Assembly: GCF_002838835.1 (NCBI RefSeq)
Contig: NZ_NHPP01000012.1
Location: 1-64,000 of the forward strand
Reading direction: 5' to 3'
DNA: 64,000 bases
From: Siphonobacter sp. SORGH_AS_0500
Lineage (GTDB): Bacteria; Bacteroidota; Bacteroidia; Cytophagales; Spirosomataceae
In this document: piece by piece, positions 7,086 to 15,213 of the stretch
How the letters are laid out: the number at the start of each line of letters is the position of its first letter
Position numbering within the stretch: the stretch's first letter is position 1
Translations under genes and position numbers: made by a program
The notes under the pieces: model-generated
The model's database searches: none
What the model was told of the DNA's origin: nothing
What the model saw: the letters and a program-made list of their open reading frames with translations, nothing else

Positions 7086-7832
7086 CTACATATAATTCAA
7101 ATCATTGTTCTTCTTCAGCTTCAGCACACCAACGGCGTTCAGTAGCAGAATAACTGGAAACGTAGGGTCAAATTCAAACCAGCGAACACCGAAGTTAGCC
7201 CGACCGCCAAGCTTGTGGTGATTGTTGTGATACGATTCTCCCATCATCAGAAAGTCGAAGGGTAACAGGTTCTTCGCAGTATCATTTACTTTGAAATTGG
7301 TATAGCCATATTTGTGAGCAAACCAGTTAATAATTACCCCGTGAACGGGACCCATCAGGTAATGAATGGGCAGTAACAGATATTGCCAGGGGCTCGTTGC
7401 GAAGTGGATGTAAAATAGGGTGTAGGCAGTTCCCCAGCCCACCCGTGAAATCCAGTTATCGCCAATCTTTTCCATGAAACCCCAGTAGGGCACATTCTTG
7501 AAATACTTAGGGTCCACGTTCTCTTTGTGGTGCAGAATGCGGTTATAAATGGTTTTGGTCTTCCACATCATGTCGAAGGCATTGTCCGAAAAACTGGGGG
7601 AGTGCGGATCTTTTTCGGTATCCGCAAAGGCGTGGTGTAAGCGGTGCATAACCCCATACGCATACGGACTTAAAAAACTGGAACCCTGAGTTACCCAGGT
7701 GAAAAAGTAGAAAAACCGCTCCCATCCCTTCGACATGGTAAACATCTGGTGTGCTGCGTAGCGATGTAGAAAAAACGTTTGTGAAAATAAGGATAGATAC
7801 CAGTGGGCAATGAAAAACAAAAAGATGTACAT
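7086..7832 (-). CDS. Acyl-CoA/fatty-acid desaturase
   Basis: 248 residues, integral membrane. The three histidine boxes of the desaturase superfamily are present: HRYAAH at 23-28, HRLHH at 63-67 and HNNHH at 202-206. These bind the di-iron centre that uses oxygen to introduce a double bond into acyl chains. At 248 residues it is shorter than many delta-9 desaturases because the protein starts just before the first box. It begins 26 bases after the ccoI stop on the same strand, so the two are probably co-transcribed, which links an oxygen-consuming lipid enzyme to the low-oxygen oxidase locus. Substrate and position specificity cannot be read from the sequence. Confidence 0.9.
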   Translation of the reverse strand: MYIFLFFIAHWYLSLFSQTFFLHRYAAHQMFTMSKGWERFFYFFTWVTQGSSFLSPYAYGVMHRLHHAFADTEKDPHSPSFSDNAFDMMWKTKTIYNRILHHKENVDPKYFKNVPYWGFMEKIGDNWISRVGWGTAYTLFYIHFATSPWQYLLLPIHYLMGPVHGVIINWFAHKYGYTNFKVNDTAKNLLPFDFLMMGESYHNNHHKLGGRANFGVRWFEFDPTFPVILLLNAVGVLKLKKNNDLNYM

Positions 7833-7858
7833 GAAAAAAAGAGTTAGTAAGAGCTGTT

Positions 7859-10267
7859 TTAAAGGTAGGCTGAAGGTTGAGGCAGGTGTCGGCGGCTAGC
7901 CAGGTTCATTCCCAGCGTAGCAATAAAAACCATGGTAGCAGAGCTGACGGGCATAAGAATGGCGGCCACAATGGGGGCGAGGTGTCCCGTTAGGCCATAA
8001 CTCAGTCCGATGAAATTATAGATGAGTGAAATCAGAAAACTGAAGCGAATTACCCAGAGTCCCATGCGGCTGAACTTAAGCATCTTTGGTAAATTTCTGA
8101 GTTGGCTGGCTTCCAGAATACCGTCGCTGGCGGGACTGAAATGCAGGGTGTTATCCGTTAAAGCAATACCCACATGAGCCTGTTTCAAGGCTCCGGCATC
8201 GTTCAGCCCATCGCCCAGCATCATCACTCGTTTTCCTGCTTTCTGTAATTGCTCGATAAAGGCCAGTTTATCTTCGGGTTTCATCCGAAAACGCATATTC
8301 TCTGGGGAAAACCATTGCTGTAAAGCCGTTTTTTCGGAATCAGAATCGCCGGAAAGCAGGTAAAGCTGATACCTGGGGCGAAGTTGGGTCAGCATGGAGT
8401 CAAGTCCCTGGCGGTAGGACGTATGCAGGAGAAAATAACCTCGGCATATCTGATCCACGCTGACAAATACTGTACTGCCTTCCTGTGGAGCTACATTCGC
8501 TCCCGCCCAGGATGCGGAACCTATTTTGATCGCATGTCCCTGAATGGTTCCTGATAACCCTTTACCGGTAAAAGAGGCAAAGTTTTCGACGGACTCAAGA
8601 GGGTAGGATTCATGGAGAAAATGCTGGATTTTTATACTCAGGGGGTGATTGGAATGCTGAACCAGCGAAGCCACCATCCGCCGTTCTTCGGGGCTTAAAG
8701 CCATTCCGATGAATTGAATGGGTTGTTCTTCGGTAGTTGTTAATGTTCCAGTTTTATCAAAAACAATGGTATCGCACTGAGCCATTTGCTCAATCACCTC
8801 GGCGTTTTTCAGGTATAATTTGCGGAGGCCTAACATTCGCAAGCCATGCCCCAGAGCAAAGGGATAAGAAAGGGCCAACGCACAGGGACAGGCAATGATT
8901 AATACCGCCGTAAAGGCATTGAGCACTTTAGAGGGATCATGAAAGTACCAGTACCCTGCTGTCAATGAGGCCAGAATCAGCACGCTGATGGTAAAGTAAT
9001 TACCTACCTGATCGGCAAAGGTTTTCAGCACGCTATTCTGATTTTTGGAGAACGAAGCGTGATTCCAGAGCTGGGTAAGTGTACTTTGAGAAACGTTTTT
9101 GAGAACTTCCATTTCAATGGAATCCCCCATTTGTCGGCCACCGGCATAAACCAGATCCCCCGCCTGATGCGGTTCCGGTAGGGCTTCTCCAGTAACAAAA
9201 CTGTAATCAATCAGTCCCGAGCCCCGGTATAATAAACCATCGGCGGGAATTAACTCGCCGTGACGAATGCGAATGCGATTACCTTTCTGTAACTGTTGAA
9301 CAGGGATAACTTCCAGAGTCGAACCAGATGCTTCGGCCAGCGTAGCGGTTAAAGGAAAATAGGATTTATAATCCCGTTCGAAAGACAAAAAGGAGTAGGT
9401 TTTCTGCTGAAACCATTTTCCGGCTAATAAAAAGAAAGTTAGTCCGGTAAGGGAGTCAAAATATCCATTTTGGTGCAGAAAAATAACTTCGTAGACACTC
9501 CGCAACCAGGCCACCAGAATCCCGAGCAGAATCGGAAAATCCAGATTTAAACGCCCGGCACGCAGGCTTTTGTAAACGGACTCGAAGTATTCCCAGCCGG
9601 AGTAAAACACTACTGGAATGGACAGAACTAAACTCAGCCACCCGAAAAGAATTTTGTAGGAGGCATCTTCCAGCCCCAGGTATTCCGGGAAACTGAAAAG
9701 CATAATATTCCCCGCACAGAATCCCGCCACACCCACGCGGCTTAACAGATTTCGATAGCCAGGATTCTGCTGTTCTTTGACTACATCCTGAAGGCTAATC
9801 AGCGGTTCGTAACCAATGGAAGTTAACAACTCGGCTAACTGCCGCAGCGTTACCTCTTTCGAAAATGAAACGGAAACCTGCTTTTTCAGAAAATCCACTC
9901 GGCTACTCAGCACCGCCGGGTTCAGCCGATTGAGATGCTCCAGTAAGTACAAACACGACGAGCAGTGAATGCTGGGGATATAGAAAGTAACTTTAGACTG
10001 GGTATCGTTCTGAAAATCAAGTAAAGACTGGCTCACTTCCGCATGGTCGAGAAATTCAAATCGACTGGAAGAAGGCGAAATGCCTACCTGCTGATCTTCA
10101 AGGGTATAATAACGGCATAGATTATTCTGCGAAAGCAGATCATAGACCGTCCGGCATCCTTCACAACAGAACGAATGATCGTCCTGCTCGAAGGCCTTTT
10201 CAGGGCATTCGTTACCGCAGTGGTAACAATGCGTCGGGGTAAGAACGGAATCCTGGATTGTATGCAT
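7859..10267 (-). CDS. ccoI: CcoI/FixI, P1B-type copper-transporting ATPase
   Basis: 802 residues. A cysteine-rich N terminus (CYHCGNEC at 14-21, CCEGC at 34-38) is typical of FixI-type ATPases and is followed by a heavy-metal-associated domain with CSSC at 102-105. The actuator TGE is at 359-361, the CPC metal-transport motif at 460-462 and the phosphorylation site DKTGT at 504-508. The ATP-hinge motif GDGLNDAGAL lies near 698. FixI/CcoI exports copper for assembly of cbb3 oxidase. It is divergent from the Fnr-like gene at 10580; a TGAT-N4-ATCA site lies between them. Confidence 0.96.
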   Translation of the reverse strand: MHTIQDSVLTPTHCYHCGNECPEKAFEQDDHSFCCEGCRTVYDLLSQNNLCRYYTLEDQQVGISPSSSRFEFLDHAEVSQSLLDFQNDTQSKVTFYIPSIHCSSCLYLLEHLNRLNPAVLSSRVDFLKKQVSVSFSKEVTLRQLAELLTSIGYEPLISLQDVVKEQQNPGYRNLLSRVGVAGFCAGNIMLFSFPEYLGLEDASYKILFGWLSLVLSIPVVFYSGWEYFESVYKSLRAGRLNLDFPILLGILVAWLRSVYEVIFLHQNGYFDSLTGLTFFLLAGKWFQQKTYSFLSFERDYKSYFPLTATLAEASGSTLEVIPVQQLQKGNRIRIRHGELIPADGLLYRGSGLIDYSFVTGEALPEPHQAGDLVYAGGRQMGDSIEMEVLKNVSQSTLTQLWNHASFSKNQNSVLKTFADQVGNYFTISVLILASLTAGYWYFHDPSKVLNAFTAVLIIACPCALALSYPFALGHGLRMLGLRKLYLKNAEVIEQMAQCDTIVFDKTGTLTTTEEQPIQFIGMALSPEERRMVASLVQHSNHPLSIKIQHFLHESYPLESVENFASFTGKGLSGTIQGHAIKIGSASWAGANVAPQEGSTVFVSVDQICRGYFLLHTSYRQGLDSMLTQLRPRYQLYLLSGDSDSEKTALQQWFSPENMRFRMKPEDKLAFIEQLQKAGKRVMMLGDGLNDAGALKQAHVGIALTDNTLHFSPASDGILEASQLRNLPKMLKFSRMGLWVIRFSFLISLIYNFIGLSYGLTGHLAPIVAAILMPVSSATMVFIATLGMNLASRRHLPQPSAYL

Positions 10268-10365
10268 GGATCAGGAAAGGGGCTGACGTTAACAAGAAAT
10301 ACCCACTGGAAAGAAATTTTTCTGCGGTACGAGTAGTTCTTTAGATAAGGCCCCCAATTCGACAT

Positions 10366-10373
10366 CAAAGCTC
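10366..10373 (-). promoter_or_regulatory. Candidate -7 element for ccoI
   Basis: Read on the minus strand this is GAGCTTTG, seven of eight matches to TAnnTTTG. It would start transcription near 10360, with the Fnr-type box centred about 65 bases upstream. No convincing -33 element is seen, so this is tentative. Confidence 0.35.
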
Positions 10374-10419
10374 CGATTCATTGCCCCGGCGGCCTATGAT
10401 AAGGAATAAGTGCACAAAG

Positions 10420-10431
10420 TGATTTATATCA
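10420..10431. promoter_or_regulatory. Fnr-type operator TGATTTATATCA
   Basis: A palindrome TGAT-N4-ATCA in the shared upstream region of ccoI and the Fnr-like gene. The same 15-base string TGATTTATATCATTT recurs at 11349-11363. A -7-like element CACCTTTG starts 35 bases after the left end of the box (10455-10462), placing the box centre near -42 relative to the expected start site. That is the classical class II activator position. Confidence 0.75.
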
Positions 10432-10579
10432 TTTTTTGAACTGATAACTTCTGTCACCTTTGTAATGCCAACCCGGAAGAATAGTCTAAACGGAACGGCG
10501 TATTGTTAATAAGCGTAACGGCCCGTTGTTCGAACATGGGATTCAATCGGAACCGTTGCCCGAGATCCACTAGAATCTG

Positions 10580-11287
10580 ATGAAATCGCAAGCTGCTCCC
10601 GAATGCCAACGTTGTGCTTTTCGTGAATTTTCACTTTTCAAAAACTGTCAGCATGAAGAGCTGGAAGGCATGAATGAAAACAAGTGCTTTCATACGTATA
10701 AAAAGGGACAGGTTATCTTCCACGAAGGAAATCGACCCTTTGGCTTGTTCTGTGTATTCGATGGAAAAGTAAAAATCAGCCGCCTGAATTCTGATGGTAA
10801 AGAACATATTATTCGTCTGGCTAAACCCGGCGATACGTTAGGCTATCGTTCGCTAATTGAAAATGCGAAATACACAGCTTCAGCTGTGGCTTTAGACGAT
10901 ACACAAGCCTGTTTTTTGCCCGCTTCGGATTTTAATAACCTGATTGACTCGAACGTAAAAGTGGCTAATGATTTGATGAAAATGTTAGCTAAAGCACTCG
11001 GTGATTCGCAGGAAAGAATGATTCATTTAGCGATGAAACCCGTACGTGAACGACTCGCTGAGGCTTTATTATTACTGCGTTCGACGTATCAGAAAAAAGA
11101 AGAAAATGCTCCCTTTAGTATTTCCATTTCCCGGGAAGATTTAGCAGCCATTGTAGGTACTGCTAAGGAGACGGTTATTCGGTTTTTGTCTGAATTTAAG
11201 GAGGATGGAATCGTTACTTCTCACGGTAGCACCATTACCATTGTGAAGCCTGATCGCTTATTAAAAATCAGTCAATTGTACGATTAA
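10580..11287 (+). CDS. Fnr-like Crp-family transcription regulator
   Basis: 235 residues. A CRP-type sensor domain (about 30-145) is followed by the dimerisation helix and a winged helix-turn-helix (about 165-230). The recognition helix reads KETVIRFLSEF, keeping the Glu and Arg that contact the TGA core in Fnr. Cysteines at 9, 12, 23 and 111 could hold an oxygen-sensitive Fe-S cluster like that of Fnr, though the spacing between the second and third (ten residues) is longer than in E. coli Fnr. C36 and C58 are further candidates. It is divergent from ccoI and sits in the cbb3 locus; control of oxidase genes is inferred. The upstream box suggests autoregulation. Confidence 0.88.
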   Translation: MKSQAAPECQRCAFREFSLFKNCQHEELEGMNENKCFHTYKKGQVIFHEGNRPFGLFCVFDGKVKISRLNSDGKEHIIRLAKPGDTLGYRSLIENAKYTASAVALDDTQACFLPASDFNNLIDSNVKVANDLMKMLAKALGDSQERMIHLAMKPVRERLAEALLLLRSTYQKKEENAPFSISISREDLAAIVGTAKETVIRFLSEFKEDGIVTSHGSTITIVKPDRLLKISQLYD

Positions 11288-11348
11288 TAAATATGGATAA
11301 GAATCGGGTTTCTGTTTATTAATATTCGGAAATTCTCAATTCTTCGAC

Positions 11349-11360
11349 TGATTTATATCA
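11349..11360. promoter_or_regulatory. Second Fnr-type operator TGATTTATATCA
   Basis: Identical to the box at 10420-10431 and lying 94 bases before the ATG of the CRP-fold gene. A degenerate -7 element CAACTTCG begins 34 bases after the left end of the box, the same geometry as at the first box. Confidence 0.7.
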
Positions 11361-11453
11361 TTTCTTACTTGCCAGATTTTCAACAACTTCGCCTTAGAAA
11401 TAAGCTTTTAATGAATCAGGTGAAATTGATTCCCAAAAGCCAGACGAAGAGCT

Positions 11454-11825
11454 ATGCTACTAGATACGGAGAAAATACTGTTGGCCCGTGGGACTGAACT
11501 TTATGCTCACAAAGGAGAATATTTATACCGAAAACAACAACTCGCAGAGTTCGTTTTCTATCTGAAAGATGGATCGGTAGATATTCTGGATGAAGAAGCT
11601 CAGACGGGCCATCGTTTGCAGGGATGTCGCTGCTTTTTAGGGCTGCATGAAGCCTTATTAAATGAATCTCATCAGTCTTCTGTAAAGGTGAATGATGAGT
11701 CAATCTTACTCGTTTTTGATAAACAGCAAATCGAACATTTCATCGAAGAACATGACATGGCTCGCCGCTATTTCATGATAAAAATGTGCGATCAAATGGA
11801 GTTAATGCGGAAGAAATTTGAATGA
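11454..11825 (+). CDS. Stand-alone CRP-fold (cNMP-binding-like) protein without DNA-binding domain
   Basis: 123 residues. The pattern LLARGTELYAHKGEYLYRKQQLAEFVFYL followed by KDGSVDILDEE and a later VNDESILLVFDKQQIEHFIEE resembles the beta-roll sensor half of Crp/Fnr regulators. The protein ends at the dimerisation-helix region (MARRYFMIKMCDQMELMRKKFE) and has no helix-turn-helix. It could form heterodimers with, or titrate, the neighbouring Fnr-like regulator, or be a free-standing sensor. It is 166 bases downstream of that gene and carries its own Fnr-type box. Confidence 0.72.
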   Translation: MLLDTEKILLARGTELYAHKGEYLYRKQQLAEFVFYLKDGSVDILDEEAQTGHRLQGCRCFLGLHEALLNESHQSSVKVNDESILLVFDKQQIEHFIEEHDMARRYFMIKMCDQMELMRKKFE

Positions 11826-12336
11826 CGTGATCATTTGGTTTCTTTTGAAAGTTTGAGAATGCTTTGATGAAGTTATTTTAGTGGTATTGCCGCCAGTATG
11901 AGTTCAATCCAATTAATGACGAATCTACTGTATAGTTAATTGCCAAAAACGGTAGTTTAGTAAAACAATAGTAGGGTTACCGCTGCCAGCTTTTTCACTG
12001 GCCGGGCCACGCTGGCAGCGGCATGCTAACTAACGCTGGGTTACCCCAAATGGTAGGTAGCCTAGTAAAATAATTTTAGAGGAATTACCGCTGCCAGCGA
12101 AAAAGCTGGCAGCAGTGTGTTTGATCGTGTCGAGTTACTGTCGAGTTACAAGGAGTAGTAGTACCAGCGAGAAAGCTGGCCGGGCCATGCTGGTAACGGC
12201 ATGGTAACTATCAATAAGTTATCCCAAATGGTAGTCTGGTAAAATGAACCCTATAGTACGTTGTCAGCAGCTTAATGTATCAAACGTCGCCTCAAACTTC
12301 TTAAACAGTCAAGAACCAACCTTCAACCTTATTCCA
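11826..12336. repeat. Gene-free gap with diverged repeat units and GCTGCCAGC hairpins
   Basis: Units begin with GGTAG and a GTAAAA word at about 11951, 12052 and 12230. Each is preceded by a CCCAAATG-type end in the later copies. Inside them lie hairpins built from CCGCTGCCAGC and GCTGGCAGCGG arms (11979-12025, 12088-12112, 12160-12200). The second and third hairpins differ mainly by substitutions, so these look like old tandem duplications of a palindromic element. No gene is seen. Confidence 0.75.
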
Positions 12337-13002
12337 TTACCAGTTAATTTCCGGTAATCCCTTGCTTCGCAGGTAATCGTTAGTTTTGCTAAAGTGTTTA
12401 TTACCAAACCAGCCTCCATAATTGGCTGACATAGGAGAGGGGTGCTTGGACTTCAAGACCAGGTGATTTTCGGTATTGATAACGGCTCCTTTCTTTTGAG
12501 CATAAGCTCCCCAAAGCAGGAAAACCAGATTTTCTTTCTGTTCCGATAAGATACGTATAACCGCATCAGTGAAGGTTTCCCAGCCTTTTCCCTGATGTGA
12601 ACCTGCTTCTCCCGCTCGAACGGTTAAGGTCGCGTTAAGAAGTAATACCCCCTGATCTGCCCAACGTTCGAGATTACCCGAATGTGGAATAGGCTTACCC
12701 AGATCGTCTTTAATTTCCTTGAAAATATTAACCAGTGAGGGCGGTGTACGAACGCCATCATTCACCGAAAAGGCCAATCCATTAGCTTGATTAGGGCCGT
12801 GGTAAGGGTCTTGGCCGAGAATAACTACTTTCGTATTTTCAAATGAGCAGTGATTGAACGCATTGAAAATTAACTTGCCCGGTGGGTAAACCTGCTTGGT
12901 GGCGTATTCTTGCTTAATAAATTCTACGAGCGTCTGAAAATAAGGTTTTTCGAACTCCGGCTGTAGATAGGTCTTCCAGGATTCGGCGATTTGAACGTTC
13001 AT
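12337..13002 (-). CDS. ung: Uracil-DNA glycosylase
   Basis: 221 residues, the normal length of family 1 UDG. GQDPYHG at 63-69 contains the catalytic Asp65, NGLAFSV follows, and HPSPMSA near 188 is the DNA-intercalation loop. The enzyme removes uracil from DNA to start base-excision repair. The gene is monocistronic on the minus strand, with a repeat-filled gap downstream and apaG divergent upstream. Confidence 0.97.
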   Translation of the reverse strand: MNVQIAESWKTYLQPEFEKPYFQTLVEFIKQEYATKQVYPPGKLIFNAFNHCSFENTKVVILGQDPYHGPNQANGLAFSVNDGVRTPPSLVNIFKEIKDDLGKPIPHSGNLERWADQGVLLLNATLTVRAGEAGSHQGKGWETFTDAVIRILSEQKENLVFLLWGAYAQKKGAVINTENHLVLKSKHPSPMSANYGGWFGNKHFSKTNDYLRSKGLPEINW

Positions 13003-13176
13003 AAGGTAAAAAATTAAGAATAACAGGGATCATTAACGACCTGAATAGAGCTTTTCCCGTAGATATTTTATTAAGAATTCATAAAAATCAATTCCAGGAT
13101 TTGCCCCGTATCGGGATGATGGTTAATTTCGATTGTTTAGTAAGTAAGAATCCATTCGGCAAACTACGAAACGATT

Positions 13177-13563
13177 ATGGTAACGGCTATTACAGAAGGC
13201 GTCAAAGTTAGTGTGATTACGGAGTTTATTTCCGACCATTCAAATGCTTCCTTGCAGCATTTTGTATTCACGTATCGCGTACGCATTGAAAATCAGTCGG
13301 ATCACACCATTCGTCTTCGTCGTCGGCATTGGTTCATTTATGACTCCAACGGCACTATTCGCGAAGTAGAAGGGGAAGGCGTTATCGGGCAACAACCCGT
13401 GCTGGAGCCGGGCGAAATTCATGAATACGTTTCGGGAAGCAACCTGCAAACCACCATGGGTAAAATGGCCGGTAGCTATTTGATGGAGCGTACGTACGAC
13501 GGTCGCGAGTTTTCCGTTCAGATTCCTGAATTCCTGCTTATTGTTCCTTACAAGCTCAACTAA
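13177..13563 (+). CDS. apaG: ApaG domain protein
   Basis: 128 residues, the usual size of free-standing ApaG. The strand pattern FVFTYRVRIENQSDHTIRLRRRHW and the glycine-rich GEGVIGQQPVLEPGE are family hallmarks, as is SGSNLQTTMGKMAGSY. ApaG has a fibronectin-III-like fold; it has been linked to cobalt/magnesium phenotypes in enterobacteria and its biochemical role is unclear. It is divergent from ung, with 174 bases between. Confidence 0.95.
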   Translation: MVTAITEGVKVSVITEFISDHSNASLQHFVFTYRVRIENQSDHTIRLRRRHWFIYDSNGTIREVEGEGVIGQQPVLEPGEIHEYVSGSNLQTTMGKMAGSYLMERTYDGREFSVQIPEFLLIVPYKLN

Positions 13564-13793
13564 GCTTTAGAGCTATTTTCTTTTTGTTACTCATTTTAAC
13601 GGCTTCAAAAAGGTTAACTCAGGTTAACCTTTACGGGCGAATATATTTTGATTACTGCTTTCCTGCGTTACCTGTTTTCTGCGAAAAACGAGCATTCGAT
13701 TCACTCTCCGTTTGTTTTCGAACTATACACCAAAGTTATTCGTAACTCGGTAGATAAGTCGGTTTTCAGGAAATTGAGGCTATTCGTTCGGAG

Positions 13794-14417
13794 ATGAAAA
13801 GTAGTACACTGGAGATTGAAGTCGTCGATTACGGAGCGGGTTCCCGACTAAGTAATACTCCGCTTCGGAAGGTTTCCACCATTGCAAGAAACGCTCAGAA
13901 GACGCCCAAATTTTCCCAGTTGCTGTATCGCCTGATTCAGTATTTTCAGCCTACCGTTCTCTTTGACCTGGGCACTTCACTGGGTATTACTACACTTTAC
14001 GAGGCCAAAGCTGCTCCTGAAGCTCAAATTTATAGCTTTGAAGGCTGTCCGCAGACGGCTCAGGTGGCGGCTAAAAACCTTCAAAAACTTCAGGCTTCAA
14101 AGGTTGAATTAGTAATAGGGAATCTCGATGAAACTTTGGTTACTCAAACACAACAGGTTTCGCAAATTGATTTTGTCTTCTTCGATGCCAACCATCGCTA
14201 TGAACCTACGGTTCGATACTTTCTGCAATGCCTAAAGAAAGCTCATCAGGACAGCGTTTTTGTCTTTGATGATATCCACTGGTCACCAGAAATGGAAAAA
14301 GCCTGGATCGAAATCCAGGCTCATCCAAGCGTGACGGTAACAATCGATTTGTTCTTCGTGGGCTTAGTCTTTTTTGGCAATAAACAGCCTAAACAACACT
14401 TCGTACTTCGATTTTAG
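13794..14417 (+). CDS. Class I SAM-dependent methyltransferase
   Basis: 207 residues. The glycine-rich motif I reads FDLGTSLGITTLY near residue 58, the acidic end of strand 2 is YSFEGCP, and IDFVFFDANHRYEPT near residue 122 resembles the O-methyltransferase family 3 / class I fold. A short N-terminal extension precedes the fold. The substrate is unknown. The gene runs convergently towards the first of three beta-barrel protein genes, with only three bases between the two stop codons. Confidence 0.82.
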   Translation: MKSSTLEIEVVDYGAGSRLSNTPLRKVSTIARNAQKTPKFSQLLYRLIQYFQPTVLFDLGTSLGITTLYEAKAAPEAQIYSFEGCPQTAQVAAKNLQKLQASKVELVIGNLDETLVTQTQQVSQIDFVFFDANHRYEPTVRYFLQCLKKAHQDSVFVFDDIHWSPEMEKAWIEIQAHPSVTVTIDLFFVGLVFFGNKQPKQHFVLRF

Positions 14418-14420
14418 ATC

Positions 14421-15032
14421 TTAGTCGTTCGTACGTGGGAAACCAAAGGTTACACCAACGTTAACGGCCCACAGTTTGCTTGGGTTATCCCAGCTAATAT
14501 TACTGCCTGAACCAATGTTTGCACTACCATTTTTGTTACCAAAGATGAAGTTGTAAGCACCTTCGGCAAACAGGCCTACACCACCTAAGGCAAAGGCTAC
14601 CCCAATTTTAGGAGCGGCACCGAAGTTAGTACGTGAGCTTTTGAATTCGTTACCCAAAATGGTTGCCTTGGTGTTACGGATGTAAGCACCAGCCTCAGCA
14701 CCAATATAAGGACGAACCACACCACTGGTCAGGAAAATGTCTAATGTACCAGTAAGAGGAACCAAAGAACCTTTGTTTTCCACGTTGCTTCCAACTGATT
14801 GATTGTAATCATAAGAAAGAGCAATGTATTTGGCGGCTGCACCTACGGCTACGTTAGGACCGAGGAATACTTTCAGACCTGCACCAACCCCTGGCTTTAC
14901 TTCCGCACCGTCAATATTAGGAGCGGCGGCTGTACCGTGAAGCGTGAAACCAACTTGTGCGAATGATTTTGTGCTGAAGGTAGCTAACATAGCCACCAGA
15001 GCCATACTAGCGTAGAATCGAATTGTTTTCAT
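14421..15032 (-). CDS. Outer-membrane beta-barrel protein, paralogue 1
   Basis: 203 residues with a signal peptide ending near FSTKSFAQ (residues 1-25). Alternating hydrophobic strands end in VNVGVTFGFPRTND, as expected for an eight-strand barrel whose last strand would be recognised by the Bam machinery. It is clearly homologous to the next two genes: all share FTLHGTAA-, VGAAAKYIALSY-, RPYIGAEAGAY- and FAEGAYNFIFGNKNGS-like blocks. Function is unknown; OmpX/porin-type small barrels and Bacteroidota 'outer membrane beta-barrel' domains are the nearest classes. Confidence 0.85.
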   Translation of the reverse strand: MKTIRFYASMALVAMLATFSTKSFAQVGFTLHGTAAAPNIDGAEVKPGVGAGLKVFLGPNVAVGAAAKYIALSYDYNQSVGSNVENKGSLVPLTGTLDIFLTSGVVRPYIGAEAGAYIRNTKATILGNEFKSSRTNFGAAPKIGVAFALGGVGLFAEGAYNFIFGNKNGSANIGSGSNISWDNPSKLWAVNVGVTFGFPRTND

Positions 15033-15071
15033 GGATAGTTGTCTAGTTTAACAATTGTACTTATGTAATAT

Positions 15072-15113
15072 AAAAAAAGATGCCAAACCATACATAGGGC
15101 TTGGCATAGCTTT
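15072..15113 (-). terminator. Terminator-like hairpin after barrel paralogue 2
   Basis: ATGCCAA and TTGGCAT pair around a 14-base loop, flanked by AAAG and CTTT. It lies about 100 bases past the stop of the gene at 15214-15813. Confidence 0.55.
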
Positions 15114-15213
15114 GAATAATGGGTAATAATATCTACAACATTGGTTTGTGCTCCTATGTGTATGCCCTCAGATGGGTACATATATTAGCGGTAATAGCCA
15201 AATATTATTTTGA

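Noticed and set aside
6932..7153. 73-residue open frame overlapping the desaturase end
   Set aside because: It covers repeat sequence and the antisense of the desaturase gene, without conserved features.
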